Assembly (NCBI GenBank): GCA_910585825.1
Contig: CAJUEY010000020.1
Span: 1 to 55,209, forward strand
Source of the DNA: an uncultured Lachnospiraceae bacterium
Lineage (GTDB): Bacteria; Bacillota; Clostridia; Lachnospirales; Lachnospiraceae
Length of the DNA: 55,209 bases
Reading direction: 5' to 3'
Below, one piece after another: positions 25,864-34,898 of the stretch; positions within the stretch are counted from its first letter, which is position 1, and each line of letters begins with the position of its first letter. The position numbers were made by a program, and so were the translations under genes. A model generated the notes under the pieces. That model was given only the letters and a program-made list of their open reading frames with translations. It made no database searches and had not been told where the DNA came from.

Positions 25864-26768
25864 TGAAAAAAGAACAGCTTAGTTATGAGTTGTTTTTAGA
25901 GCGGTCCAAAGAACTGCAGATTCCCTTTTCCGATTTGCTGGGAGGAGCAGTACTGGAAGAAATTGTCCAAAAGATTTCTCTTTTAGAGCAGGGGGAACAT
26001 TTTTGGCTTAGGAATGGAAACGTTCTTGGAGAAAAGCAGTACAGGAAAAAGCTGATTCTATGTCTGGAATATAATTATGTTATGGAGAAACCGAAAAAGA
26101 CAGATGACAGTCAGACAAGTGAAATGATTCTTAGAAATCTGGCGGAAGAGTTGAAAGACATGATGTGGGAGAAAAGAGGAGGGTATGGCTTTTTTTTCTG
26201 TCAGAAAGAAAAATATACGAAAAAATATCTTTTGCTGCAGATTACGGCGGAATTTGAAGATATGCAGATACCGGTTTCAATAAAAATTTATCCTCAGTGG
26301 GAGGAAAAGAAAATTCCGAGAAAAGAAGAATTAGTTTCCATTTTGTTTCCCCAGAGGAAGATAACGTATCACAGTTATCCGGCGGAAGGCATTCTGGCGG
26401 AGAAATATATGGAGATTATTACGAAACTGGAATTGATTCAGAATATCGGGGACTATTACGAAATTTATTATCTTTTGGAACAGGGAAGCGTGGATGGCAG
26501 AAAGGTGAAAGAATATATCGAAGAACAGTGTGAAGGACAGGGGGTTTCCAAAAAGGCGAATCCCTTGGAGATGATCGCGGGATATAAGAATTACAGTTAT
26601 ATGAAGAAGAAATGGAAGGTATTTCTCCGCTCCGTTTCTGCAGATGAACCCTCCTGGGAGACAGTAGTGGAGCGTTTTTTACAATTTTTTGAACCGATTT
26701 GGCAGGCGGTTTCAAATGATCTGGTGTTTTTTGGAGATTGGATGCCGGAATTGAATCGATTTTTGTAA
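25863..26768 (+). CDS. AbiEii-like nucleotidyltransferase-fold protein with degenerate active site
   Basis: 302 residues, starting at ATG 25863 inside the antitoxin stop (TAATG). The AbiEii/AbiGii hallmark of the second half is clear: YPAEGILAEKYMEIIT, then NIGDYYEIYYLLEQG, corresponding to the EEILAEKL ... RxRDxYDLYLL segment of the family. In the N-terminal half the position of the catalytic GG...R-T-x-D-x-D core is occupied by FWLRNGNVLGEKQYRKKLIL, without the GG pair or the DxD acids. The toxin may therefore be inactive or use a divergent chemistry. It ends ten bases before the lysine decarboxylase start, so the pair is likely co-transcribed with the housekeeping genes. Confidence 0.7.
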   Translation: MKKEQLSYELFLERSKELQIPFSDLLGGAVLEEIVQKISLLEQGEHFWLRNGNVLGEKQYRKKLILCLEYNYVMEKPKKTDDSQTSEMILRNLAEELKDMMWEKRGGYGFFFCQKEKYTKKYLLLQITAEFEDMQIPVSIKIYPQWEEKKIPRKEELVSILFPQRKITYHSYPAEGILAEKYMEIITKLELIQNIGDYYEIYYLLEQGSVDGRKVKEYIEEQCEGQGVSKKANPLEMIAGYKNYSYMKKKWKVFLRSVSADEPSWETVVERFLQFFEPIWQAVSNDLVFFGDWMPELNRFL

Positions 26769-26778
26769 GGAGTAGAAA

Positions 26779-28224
26779 ATGGCGAAAGAAAAAGAAGGCT
26801 GGGATCTGGATCGGAAACTGGAGGAATATGCCAGAGAAGATTTTTATCCTTTTCATATGCCTGGACATAAAAGAAATCCTGTGATTTTTCCAAATCCCTA
26901 TACAATTGATATTACAGAAATCGAAGGTTTTGATGATCTTCACAGGCCGAAGGGAATTTTAAAAGAAGCACAGGAGAGGGCTGCGCGGCTTTATCGGTCT
27001 GAGAAGAGTTATTATCTGGTGAATGGAAGCACCTGTGGAATCTTGACAGCCGTTTCTGCAGCAGTGCCGCCAAACGGAAAGTTATTAATGGCGCGGAATG
27101 GACATAAATCTGTATATCATGCAGCTTATTTGCGGGGGCTTTCTACGGCATATGTCAATCCATGTATGACAGACTTCGGTATTTTAGGGGCGGTGAATAC
27201 AGAGGAAATCAGAAGATGTTTGGAAAAAGAGCCGGAAATCCAGGCTGTGATTATAACGTCGCCCACTTATGAAGGAGTGGTAAGCGACATTGCAGCCATT
27301 GCAGAACTTGTTCATGGATTTGGAATTCCGTTAATTGTAGATGAGGCTCATGGAGCGCATTTGGGTTTTCATGGATCATTTCCTGAAACGGCGCTGCATC
27401 TGGGAGCAGATGTGGTGGTTCAGAGCATGCACAAGGTACTTCCTTCTTTGACACAGACGGCGCTTCTGCATTTGAATTCCGAATATATTTCACCGGAATC
27501 CATAGAGAGATATCTGGATATTTATGAGACCAGTTCACCTTCCTATGTACTAATGTCCAGCATGGAAAAGTGCATATGTATGCTGCAGGAGAAAAGAGAA
27601 GAGCTGTTTGAAACATATGATATGCGTTTAAAATCGTTCTATAGAAAAGCAGAAGAATTTTCCAAACTTCATATTATGAGAAAAAAAGACTTTTCAAAGC
27701 GGGAGATATTTGATCTGGATATTTCCAAAATCGTTATATCTGCAAAACATACCAATTTGACAGGCAGTGATCTGGAAAAAAAACTGCGTGAAGAGTATCA
27801 TCTTCAAATGGAGATGTATTCCGGATTTTATGTACTTGGAATGACAGGAATAATGGATCGGAAAGAGGGATTTGAAAGACTTTATCATGCATTAAAAGAA
27901 ATAGATGAAAGGATATCTTATGTGGAAGAGGCCAGAGAGGACACAAGGCAGTTGATTCGTGCTCTTTACACTTTAAAAGAAAAGAAAATGGAAATGTATG
28001 AGGCTATGAATCTTCCGGTTCAGACAATTCCGCTGAAACAGGCCCAGGGGAAGATATCGGCAGACATGATCAGTCTGTATCCGCCGGGGATTCCCATTCT
28101 CCTTCCGGGAGAGATTATCGATGCGGATTTTATAAAAAATATTCAAAAAAGTTTGAAGATTCGACTGAATCTACAGGGAAACGCCGATATAATAAATGAA
28201 AGGATAAACATTGTAAAAATATAG
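26779..28224 (+). CDS. Orn/Lys/Arg decarboxylase family enzyme (YaaO/SpeA type)
   Basis: 481 residues; start ATG preceded by TAAGGAGTAG. PLP-dependent fold type I: FHMPGHKRNP near the N-terminus, VNGSTCGILTAV, PTYEGVVSDI, DEAHGAHLGFH (the PLP-binding Asp and His) and QSMHKVLPSLTQTA with the Schiff-base lysine. The short form without an N-terminal wing domain is the YaaO-like type found at the head of the tmk/holB cluster in Firmicutes. It should decarboxylate arginine, lysine or ornithine for polyamine synthesis; the substrate is not determined by what is visible. The gene order from here to rsmI reproduces the Bacillus subtilis yaaO to yabC arrangement, except for the guanylate-kinase-like gene. 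Confidence 0.9.
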   Translation: MAKEKEGWDLDRKLEEYAREDFYPFHMPGHKRNPVIFPNPYTIDITEIEGFDDLHRPKGILKEAQERAARLYRSEKSYYLVNGSTCGILTAVSAAVPPNGKLLMARNGHKSVYHAAYLRGLSTAYVNPCMTDFGILGAVNTEEIRRCLEKEPEIQAVIITSPTYEGVVSDIAAIAELVHGFGIPLIVDEAHGAHLGFHGSFPETALHLGADVVVQSMHKVLPSLTQTALLHLNSEYISPESIERYLDIYETSSPSYVLMSSMEKCICMLQEKREELFETYDMRLKSFYRKAEEFSKLHIMRKKDFSKREIFDLDISKIVISAKHTNLTGSDLEKKLREEYHLQMEMYSGFYVLGMTGIMDRKEGFERLYHALKEIDERISYVEEAREDTRQLIRALYTLKEKKMEMYEAMNLPVQTIPLKQAQGKISADMISLYPPGIPILLPGEIIDADFIKNIQKSLKIRLNLQGNADIINERINIVKI

Positions 28225-28233
28225 AGAATATAA

Positions 28234-28317
28234 TATACTTTAAGAGACCACTCCGAAGGAGCGTGTCAAAATGGGATGCCCGCAGGGTATACTTTAAGAG
28301 ACTGCTCCAAAGGAGCA
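28234..28317 (+). repeat. Duplicated leader segment with hairpin, 54 bp apart
   Basis: TATACTTTAAGAGAC plus a CTCC-A/G-AAGGAG hairpin occurs at 28234-28262 and again at 28288-28317. The second copy supplies the AAGGAG ribosome site of the guanylate-kinase-like gene and can hide it in the stem GCTCCAAAGGAGC. Confidence 0.65.
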
Positions 28318-28323
28318 CAGGCT

Positions 28324-28983
28324 ATGCAGGAATTTGGGATAAATGGGAAAAATATGGGAAAAATCTTTTGTATTATGGGAAAGAGTTCTTCTGGAAAAGA
28401 TACGCTTTACAAGCAAATTTTAAAGACAAAAGACCTGCCCCTTTCACAGATAATTCTATATACCACAAGACCAATCCGTTTTGGGGAGACAAATGGGGTA
28501 GAATATTTTTTTGTAGATGAACAAAGACTGAAAGAGTTAGAAGCGGAAGGAAAGGTTATTGAAGTCAGGGCATATCATACCGTATGCGGCGTCTGGAAAT
28601 ATTTTACTGTAAATGACGGGCAGATTGATTTGGCAGAACAGAATTATCTGATGATTACCACATTAGAGGCTTATACCAGATTCAGAGATTATTTTGGAGC
28701 GTCGTCGGTAGAATCTGTTTATGTAGAAGTGGAAGACGGACTTCGTTTAAAAAGGGCATTGGAGCGGGAAATGCTCCAGAAAGAGCCCAAATATGCAGAA
28801 CTCTGCAGAAGATTTCTTGCAGATACGGAAGATTTTTCAGAGGAAAAGTTAAAAGCAGCAGGAATCAAAAATCGTTTTTTGAATGAAGACTTGGAAAATA
28901 CCCGAAAAGAAATTACATCTTACATCCGCAGCGTATTGCGGAATTGCGACATGGCAGGATATGATATAGAGAAAGGGGTATAA
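28324..28983 (+). CDS. Divergent guanylate-kinase-like P-loop protein
   Basis: 220 residues; ATG 28324 has AGGAG eight bases upstream (ATG 28354 is a second possibility). The P-loop is IMGKSSSGKDTLYKQIL and the GMP-binding segment YTTRPIRFGETNGVEYFFV is well conserved. In contrast the region that normally reads GNYYGT is replaced by YHTVCGVWKYFTVND, and the lid is altered, so activity as an ordinary guanylate kinase is uncertain. Here it occupies the place of thymidylate kinase (tmk) in the Bacillus cluster. It is probably a paralogue of a housekeeping gmk located elsewhere. It is tightly linked to yaaR (one base gap). Confidence 0.75.
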   Translation: MQEFGINGKNMGKIFCIMGKSSSGKDTLYKQILKTKDLPLSQIILYTTRPIRFGETNGVEYFFVDEQRLKELEAEGKVIEVRAYHTVCGVWKYFTVNDGQIDLAEQNYLMITTLEAYTRFRDYFGASSVESVYVEVEDGLRLKRALEREMLQKEPKYAELCRRFLADTEDFSEEKLKAAGIKNRFLNEDLENTRKEITSYIRSVLRNCDMAGYDIEKGV

Positions 28984-28984
28984 A

Positions 28985-29425
28985 ATGGATATAAAAGTAA
29001 ACGAAATGATGCCAACGGCGGCAGTAGAAACTGCTCCCAAGGTAAATGAGGCGGACGGAAGCTTCAAATTTTCTCTGACAAGCGCAATCGGAGAAGCGCA
29101 GCTGCAGGAACGGCTGAATACTTTGCTGGATGAAATCACCAATCAGGGTGAGCGGATTGCGCAGCATATGGATATCCGGGATATGAAAAAATACAGAGGC
29201 TTGGTAAAAGACTTCTTAAATGAGGTTGTGAACCGTTCTCATAAATTTTCCAGAGAGAATTTTTTAGACAGAAGAGGCCGTCACAGAGTATATGGGATTA
29301 TCCGTTTGGTGGATGAAAACTTAGATGAGCTGGCAAGCGAACTGGTGAAGGATGAGAAAGACCATTTGAGTATATTAGAAAAAATTGGTGAAATTCAGGG
29401 CTTGTTGTTGGATATATTTACATAA
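28985..29425 (+). CDS. yaaR: YaaR family protein (DUF327)
   Basis: 146 residues, start after AGAAAGGGGTATAA. A conserved, helical, cytoplasmic protein of unknown function; family signatures are the LNTLLDEITNQGERIAQHMD helix, YRGLVKDFLNEVV and RHRVYGIIRLVDENLDEL. The N-terminal ~30 residues are disordered. It sits between the guanylate-kinase-like gene and holB, exactly where yaaR lies in other Firmicutes, so the identification is safe even though its job is not known. Confidence 0.9.
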   Translation: MDIKVNEMMPTAAVETAPKVNEADGSFKFSLTSAIGEAQLQERLNTLLDEITNQGERIAQHMDIRDMKKYRGLVKDFLNEVVNRSHKFSRENFLDRRGRHRVYGIIRLVDENLDELASELVKDEKDHLSILEKIGEIQGLLLDIFT

Positions 29426-29436
29426 AGGGGAAGACG

Positions 29437-30426
29437 ATGATAAATTTTTCAAAGATAATCGGACATGAACATATAATTGAATATTTCCAAAATGCAATCA
29501 CTATGGATAAGGTCAGCCACGCCTATATTTTAAACGGACCTGACAAATCCGGAAAAATGCTTTTGGCAGAGGCATTTGCTGCTGCCCTGCAATGTGAAAA
29601 ACAGCAGACCACACCTTGTATGGAGTGTCGTTCCTGCAAGCAGGCAGCGGGCCGAAATCAGCCGGATATTGTTTATGTCACCCATGAGAAACCCAATACA
29701 GTAAGCGTTGAAGACATCCGAAAACAGTTAAATGATGATATTGTTCTAAAACCATACAACAGTAAATATAAAATTTATATCGTTGACGAGGCGGAAAAAA
29801 TGAATGCTCAGGCACAAAATGCCCTCCTTAAAACGATAGAAGAGCCGCCTGCATATGCAGTGATTATTTTGTTGACGACCAATGCAGACAGTTTTCTTCC
29901 TACGATACTTTCCAGATGCGTAAGATTGGATTTAAAATCTGTGAGCGATGAAAAAATCCGCAGTTTTTTAATGAAGGAAAAGAAAGTGCCGGACTATCAG
30001 GCAGATATTTGTGTGGCTTTTGCTCAGGGAAATGTGGGGAAAGCAATTCTTCTGGCAGGCTCTGAAAATTTCAGTGAAATGAAGAAATCAGCTGTTCAGT
30101 TGATGAAGCGTATGCGGGAGATTGATTTGTACGAATTATCTCAGGCAGTGAAACAGATTTCAGAGTATAAGTTAGAAATAAATGATTATTTTGACCTGAT
30201 GATGATTTGGTATCGGGATGTGCTGTTATATAAAGCCACTGCGGATGTAAACCGGATAATCTTCCAGGATGAAATTTACAGCATTAAAAAAGAGGCCAGC
30301 CACAGTTCCTATGAGGGAATTGAACAGATTTTGGAGGGTTTGGAAAAAGCAAAGGCAAGAATTCGCGCAAACGTGAATTTTGAGCTTGTGATAGAGCTTT
30401 TACTATTGACAATAAAGGAGAATTAA
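29437..30426 (+). CDS. holB: DNA polymerase III delta' subunit
   Basis: 329 residues. Clamp-loader subunit of the replication machinery. Visible features: IIGHEHIIEYFQNAI at the N-terminus, P-loop region GPDKSGKMLLAEAFAAAL, a four-cysteine zinc module (C-x8-C-x2-C-x2-C), then VDEAEKMNAQAQNALLKTIE (Walker B and sensor region) and LSRCVRLD (the SRC motif of clamp loaders). The C-terminal third is the helical collar domain. It is followed after one base by ricT, as in Bacillus. Confidence 0.93.
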   Translation: MINFSKIIGHEHIIEYFQNAITMDKVSHAYILNGPDKSGKMLLAEAFAAALQCEKQQTTPCMECRSCKQAAGRNQPDIVYVTHEKPNTVSVEDIRKQLNDDIVLKPYNSKYKIYIVDEAEKMNAQAQNALLKTIEEPPAYAVIILLTTNADSFLPTILSRCVRLDLKSVSDEKIRSFLMKEKKVPDYQADICVAFAQGNVGKAILLAGSENFSEMKKSAVQLMKRMREIDLYELSQAVKQISEYKLEINDYFDLMMIWYRDVLLYKATADVNRIIFQDEIYSIKKEASHSSYEGIEQILEGLEKAKARIRANVNFELVIELLLLTIKEN

Positions 30427-30427
30427 A

Positions 30428-31336
30428 ATGACAAAAGTCGTTGGAGTCCGGTTTCGCAATGCCGGTAAAGTATACTATTTTGATCCGGCAAAATTTGAAA
30501 TTGCGTTTGGAGATCATGTAATCGTAGAGACAGCCCGGGGCGTAGAAATGGGAACGGTTATCTTAGCTCCAAGAGAAGTAGAAGATGATAAAGTAGTTTC
30601 ACCCCTCAAGTCTGTGATTCGTGTTGCAACAGAAGAAGATGAGAAGATTGTAGAGAAAAATCATGAAAAGGAAAAAGAGGCTTTTCAGATTTGTCTGGAA
30701 AAAATCCAAAAACACCAATTGGAAATGAAATTGGTAGAGGCAGAATATACCTTTGACAATAATAAATTGCTGTTTTATTTTACAGCAGACGGAAGAATTG
30801 ACTTCCGGGAGCTGGTAAAGGATCTGGCGGCGGTTTTTCGCACAAGGATTGAGCTGAGGCAGATTGGCGTCAGAGATGAAACCAAAATTTTAGGCGGTGT
30901 GGGAATTTGCGGAAGAGGCCTGTGCTGCCATACTTATTTATCTGAATTTGCACCGGTTTCCATTAAAATGGCAAAGGAGCAGAATCTTTCTTTAAATCCC
31001 GCCAAGATTTCCGGCGTATGCGGCAGATTGATGTGCTGTCTGAAAAATGAGCAGGATACGTATGAATATTTAAACAGCCGGCTTCCAAATATCGGAGATT
31101 ATGTCACTACGCCGGAAGGGTTGAAAGGCGTCGTGCAAAGCATGAATGTCCTGCGGCAGCTGGTAAAAGTCGTTGTAGAATTAGAGGATGAAAAAGAGGC
31201 AAGAGAATATAAGGTAAAAGAGTTAAAGTTCCGCCCGAGACGCAGAAGAGATGTAAAAGTATCTGCAGCCGAGTTAAAAGAGCTTGCTTCACTGGAAGAT
31301 CATGGAGGAAAATCCAAAATTGACGACGGAAATTAA
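30428..31336 (+). CDS. ricT: RicT/YaaT, PSP1-domain protein
   Basis: 302 residues, start after AAAGGAGAATTAAA. The PSP1 domain occupies residues ~60-150. The conserved cysteines are clear: GVGICGRGLCCHTYL and GVCGRLMCCLKNE. In Bacillus subtilis RicT with RicA and RicF carries iron-sulfur clusters, and the complex assists RNase Y-dependent mRNA maturation, sporulation and competence (family knowledge). Neither ricA nor ricF is in the window. The 3' end overlaps trmN6 by 35 bases, indicating coupling. Confidence 0.9.
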   Translation: MTKVVGVRFRNAGKVYYFDPAKFEIAFGDHVIVETARGVEMGTVILAPREVEDDKVVSPLKSVIRVATEEDEKIVEKNHEKEKEAFQICLEKIQKHQLEMKLVEAEYTFDNNKLLFYFTADGRIDFRELVKDLAAVFRTRIELRQIGVRDETKILGGVGICGRGLCCHTYLSEFAPVSIKMAKEQNLSLNPAKISGVCGRLMCCLKNEQDTYEYLNSRLPNIGDYVTTPEGLKGVVQSMNVLRQLVKVVVELEDEKEAREYKVKELKFRPRRRRDVKVSAAELKELASLEDHGGKSKIDDGN

Positions 31337-32063
31337 GTTAAACCCAGAAGAACGTTTGGATGAACTGCATCGGAATGGTTATTATATAATTCAAAATACC
31401 AAAAAATTCTGTTTTGGCATGGATGCAGTGCTGCTGTCCGGTTTTGCCAGAGTAAAAGAGGGAGAGCGGGCGCTGGATCTTGGAACCGGGACAGGCATTA
31501 TTCCGATTCTGTTAGAAGCCAAGACGAAAGGAGAACATTTTATCGGTCTTGAAATTCAGGAAGAAAGCGCAGATATGGCGTTAAGGAGCGTCGCGTTGAA
31601 CCATCTTCAGGACCGGATTGATATTGTAATGGGAGATATTAAAGATGCTTCTGTATTATTCGGGGCATCTTCTTTTGATGTCATTACAACAAATCCTCCT
31701 TACATGATCGGTAATCATGGGCTTTCTTCTTCCAATCAGGCAAAAGCAGTTGCGAGACATGAGATACTTTGTACGCTGGAGGATGTTCTTTCGGAAAGTG
31801 CAAAATTGCTTCGGCCGAAGGGCAGATTTTATATGGTGCACAGACCGTTTCGATTGGCGGAAATCATGGATAAGATGATTTTATATGGTATAGAGCCAAA
31901 ACGTATGCAGTTAGTATATCCTTTTATTGACAGAGAGCCGAATATGGTTTTGATCGAAGGCCTGCTGGGTGGAAATTCCAGATTAAAAGTGGAAAAACCG
32001 CTGATTGTGTACAAAGAAAAGGGTGTATATACGGACGAGATTTATGATATATACGGATATTAG
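31302..32063 (+). CDS. trmN6: tRNA1(Val) (adenine(37)-N6)-methyltransferase-like (YabB)
   Basis: 254 residues. A Rossmann-fold N6-adenine methyltransferase: ALDLGTGTGIIPILLE is the SAM-binding loop and TTNPPYM the NPPY catalytic motif that flips out the target adenine. The N-terminal RLDELHRNGYYIIQNTKKFCFGMDAVLLS is characteristic of the YabB/TrmN6 family. ATG 31302 is chosen as start; an ATG six codons upstream in the same frame lies further inside ricT. The overlap and the nine-base gap to rsmI place it in the same transcript. Confidence 0.88.
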   Translation: MEENPKLTTEIKLNPEERLDELHRNGYYIIQNTKKFCFGMDAVLLSGFARVKEGERALDLGTGTGIIPILLEAKTKGEHFIGLEIQEESADMALRSVALNHLQDRIDIVMGDIKDASVLFGASSFDVITTNPPYMIGNHGLSSSNQAKAVARHEILCTLEDVLSESAKLLRPKGRFYMVHRPFRLAEIMDKMILYGIEPKRMQLVYPFIDREPNMVLIEGLLGGNSRLKVEKPLIVYKEKGVYTDEIYDIYGY

Positions 32064-32071
32064 GAGAGATT

Positions 32072-32917
32072 ATGGCAGGAAAGTTATATTTATGTGCAAC
32101 GCCCATCGGCAATCTGGAGGATATTACGGTGAGAGCGCTTCGGATTTTAAAAGAGGCAGATTTGATTGCAGCAGAGGATACCCGCAATTCCATTCGTCTG
32201 TTAAATCATTTCAAAATAAAGACGCCGCTGACCAGTTATCATGAATACAATAAAATTGAAAAGGCATATCTTCTTGTGGAAAAAATGAAAGCGGGGGAAA
32301 ATATTGCTTTGATTACAGATGCGGGTACGCCGGGAATTTCCGATCCGGGGGAAGATTTGGTGAGAATCTGTTATGAAGAAGGCATTGCCGTCACTTCTCT
32401 GCCGGGAGCGGCAGCCTGTATTACAGCCCTTACGATGTCGGGACAGAAAACAAGAAGATTTGCATTTGAGGCATTTTTGCCGAGGGATAAAAAGGAACGG
32501 GCAGAAGTGTTGAAGGAAATGGAAAAGGAAACCAGAACGCTGATCATATACGAAGCCCCCCATCGCCTCCTTAAGACATTAAAAGAACTGTACCAGGTGT
32601 TGGGAAATCGTTCTGTTACCGTCTGCAGAGAGCTGACAAAGAAATTTGAAGAAACACGGAAAAGCACTCTGGCAGAAACCGCTGCATTTTATGAAACGGC
32701 GGAAATCAGAGGTGAATTCGTGCTTGTCATTGAAGGGAAAAGCAGGCAGGAAATTCAAAAAGAAGAGCAAAGAGTCTGGGAGGATATCTCTCTACAAGAG
32801 CACATGGCAGTATATGAAAGCAAAGGGCTTGACAGAAAAGCAGCAATGAAGGCGGTGGCAAAGGACAGGGGGGTCAGCAGGAGAGAGATTTATAACAGCC
32901 TTTTAGAAGAAGAATAA
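32072..32917 (+). CDS. rsmI: 16S rRNA (cytidine(1402)-2'-O)-methyltransferase
   Basis: 281 residues, start after TTAGGAGAGATT. A tetrapyrrole-methylase-fold SAM enzyme that 2'-O-methylates C1402 in the ribosomal P site. Motifs: LYLCATPIGNLEDITVRALR, AAEDTRNSIRLLNHF, ALITDAGTPGISDPG and SLPGAAACITAL. The last ~50 residues form the small C-terminal helical domain (AMKAVAKDRGVSRREIY). It ends the conserved cluster; the next gene is on the opposite strand. Confidence 0.95.
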   Translation: MAGKLYLCATPIGNLEDITVRALRILKEADLIAAEDTRNSIRLLNHFKIKTPLTSYHEYNKIEKAYLLVEKMKAGENIALITDAGTPGISDPGEDLVRICYEEGIAVTSLPGAAACITALTMSGQKTRRFAFEAFLPRDKKERAEVLKEMEKETRTLIIYEAPHRLLKTLKELYQVLGNRSVTVCRELTKKFEETRKSTLAETAAFYETAEIRGEFVLVIEGKSRQEIQKEEQRVWEDISLQEHMAVYESKGLDRKAAMKAVAKDRGVSRREIYNSLLEEE

Positions 32918-32932
32918 CTTGCCCGCTTTGTT

Positions 32933-34705
32933 TCATTCGGAAAAGGTATAAAATTTTCTTAGATATTTTTTAACAATGGAAAACGGCGCGGTACCAATGC
33001 GGATGACAGCCTGGTGAAAATCCCGGTTGGAATAATCGCCGCCGAATATTTCTTCTGCATAATCTCTTAATTCCAGAAATTCCAGATATCCAATGTAATA
33101 TTTCAAATAGTGGGAGGGTTCTTCCACAATTAATTTATAAATATCCTGTATTACTGTCTGATCTGTGATTCCATATTTTTTCAAAAATATAATTGTATCG
33201 GAAATTTCCCAGCCATCGTAATGAATCCCCATATCAATGGATGCATAGAGACTTAGCAGAGCAGACTGGTTTCGCATGAGCATTTCAGAAAGCTCCTTTG
33301 AAAGGCCCGCATATTGATAAGAAAGCATTTCCACATAGGTAGCCCATCCTTCCACATAACCGGGATAGTTTAACAGGGCAAGAACGGGAGAAATTCCTGC
33401 CTGATAGGAGCCGGTGGTCTGATAGAGATGACCGGGATAGCCTTCATGGGCTAAAGTAGTAAAAAGCTGAATGCCGGAATATTGACTGCGTTTATTCAAA
33501 TAAATGACATTGTGGCTGATATCGTCAACAGGCGCTGTCAAATAAAATGCGGGTGCAAGAGTTTCTTCTAAAGATTCATGAACATAATTAACAGCATAGG
33601 ATTCATCTGCCGCAGGATAAAAATCCGTCTGCATAGCATCCAGAAGATGATCTAACATTTCTTCGGGCGTGTCAAATGTGAGCTTTGGACTATCTGCCTG
33701 CATCAGAGAGGGATCATTGGCAAGAAGCTCGTGAAGGGTTGATATATCCAGATTTCTCCTTCGTTCTGTCATTTCCTGCAGTTCTTTTATGGATTTATCA
33801 GAACCGGTGTTGGAGCGAACCAGATATTCGTAATGGGTTTTCCCCTCGGGAAAGTGGCACAGACCGCCATCGTTAGTTCCGGCGCCTTTTAGTTGGGCAA
33901 GGGCGTCTGCAAGCTTTTCATAGGCTGGAATTACAATGTTTTCCACAAGGGAGAGATTCTGTTTTTTGTAAAGTTCTTTTTTTTCTTCTGGAATATCTGT
34001 TAAATCATCAATTTTGCTTTGAAAAGTATCAATTAGGAAATTTTCTTTTGGGTTTTTAATAAATGTTTTGCAGGCTTCGATTACAGTATCTGCCGCCTGA
34101 TCAGACATAAAAAGACCTTCTTTGGCTTTTTCCTGCTCAAAAAGGATGATTTGATCAAAATAATCCTCTACGCAGGTGAGCAAAGCAAGATAGTCTGTGA
34201 CATCGCAGGAATCATAAAAAGCATATTCCGCTAACAAAATGGGAAGTTCAGACTGAACCCCTGTAGTAGGCCGCAGCGGTTCTTCATAATAATAACGGGA
34301 TGCGGCTGAAAGATTTTTTTCACAGGAATCCTTTAAAATATCATAAGTAAGCTGCCCCCTTGTGTTTAGCGCATCATAATCAAACCGGGAAAGGGCGGCA
34401 AGTACATTTTCCAGAGAAGCAGTGGAGGCTTTTGCATCTTCTTTGGAAAGACTGCCAAGAGATATTTTATGACTGTGAATGCCGAATTTTTCCGGTTTGG
34501 AAAGAGTATAATGCAGATTAATGGTATTTTCCTGCAGCTCTTTGACAAACAGGTCGTTTGTATAATCCTCAAAAGCACTCTGTTCTTTTTTTAGCGCTGA
34601 CGTAGAAGGAAGATTTGCCGGCGTATTACAGGCAGAAACGGCAAGGCACAAAAAACTTATAATAAAAAAGAGAGAAAAAAGTCTTTTTCTGAAAATTTGT
34701 CTCAA
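32933..34705 (-). CDS. DUF885 lipoprotein metallopeptidase
   Basis: About 591 residues. Start TTG 34705 is preferred because AGGAG lies five bases before it and the product then begins with a good lipoprotein signal: MRQIFRKRLF, hydrophobic core and lipobox LAVSAC with the lipidated cysteine. The frame can extend to 34840 but without a signal-like start. The zinc motif is HEGYPGH (HExxxGH) in TTLAHEGYPGHLYQ, with a downstream EGWATYVEML segment supplying the third ligand, typical of DUF885. GTAPFSIVKKYLRK closes the domain. Such proteins are thought to be peptidases facing the outside of the membrane; substrate unknown. Divergent from spmA. Confidence 0.85.
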   Translation of the reverse strand: MRQIFRKRLFSLFFIISFLCLAVSACNTPANLPSTSALKKEQSAFEDYTNDLFVKELQENTINLHYTLSKPEKFGIHSHKISLGSLSKEDAKASTASLENVLAALSRFDYDALNTRGQLTYDILKDSCEKNLSAASRYYYEEPLRPTTGVQSELPILLAEYAFYDSCDVTDYLALLTCVEDYFDQIILFEQEKAKEGLFMSDQAADTVIEACKTFIKNPKENFLIDTFQSKIDDLTDIPEEKKELYKKQNLSLVENIVIPAYEKLADALAQLKGAGTNDGGLCHFPEGKTHYEYLVRSNTGSDKSIKELQEMTERRRNLDISTLHELLANDPSLMQADSPKLTFDTPEEMLDHLLDAMQTDFYPAADESYAVNYVHESLEETLAPAFYLTAPVDDISHNVIYLNKRSQYSGIQLFTTLAHEGYPGHLYQTTGSYQAGISPVLALLNYPGYVEGWATYVEMLSYQYAGLSKELSEMLMRNQSALLSLYASIDMGIHYDGWEISDTIIFLKKYGITDQTVIQDIYKLIVEEPSHYLKYYIGYLEFLELRDYAEEIFGGDYSNRDFHQAVIRIGTAPFSIVKKYLRKFYTFSE

Positions 34706-34898
34706 AGCAGCTCCTGTTTTGAACCGTTGTTTTATTGCAATATATGAATCGTAGAGACACATTATGAGAAATTCTTTTCTAAAGGCAAATTTTAAAGAGA
34801 CGGATTTTTTAATTCTGAAGCTGAAGGTGAATTGCTGCAATAAATTGCCTCATAAGCGATGTTTAAAATGCATAATTATGGAAAAAAAGGATTTATAT

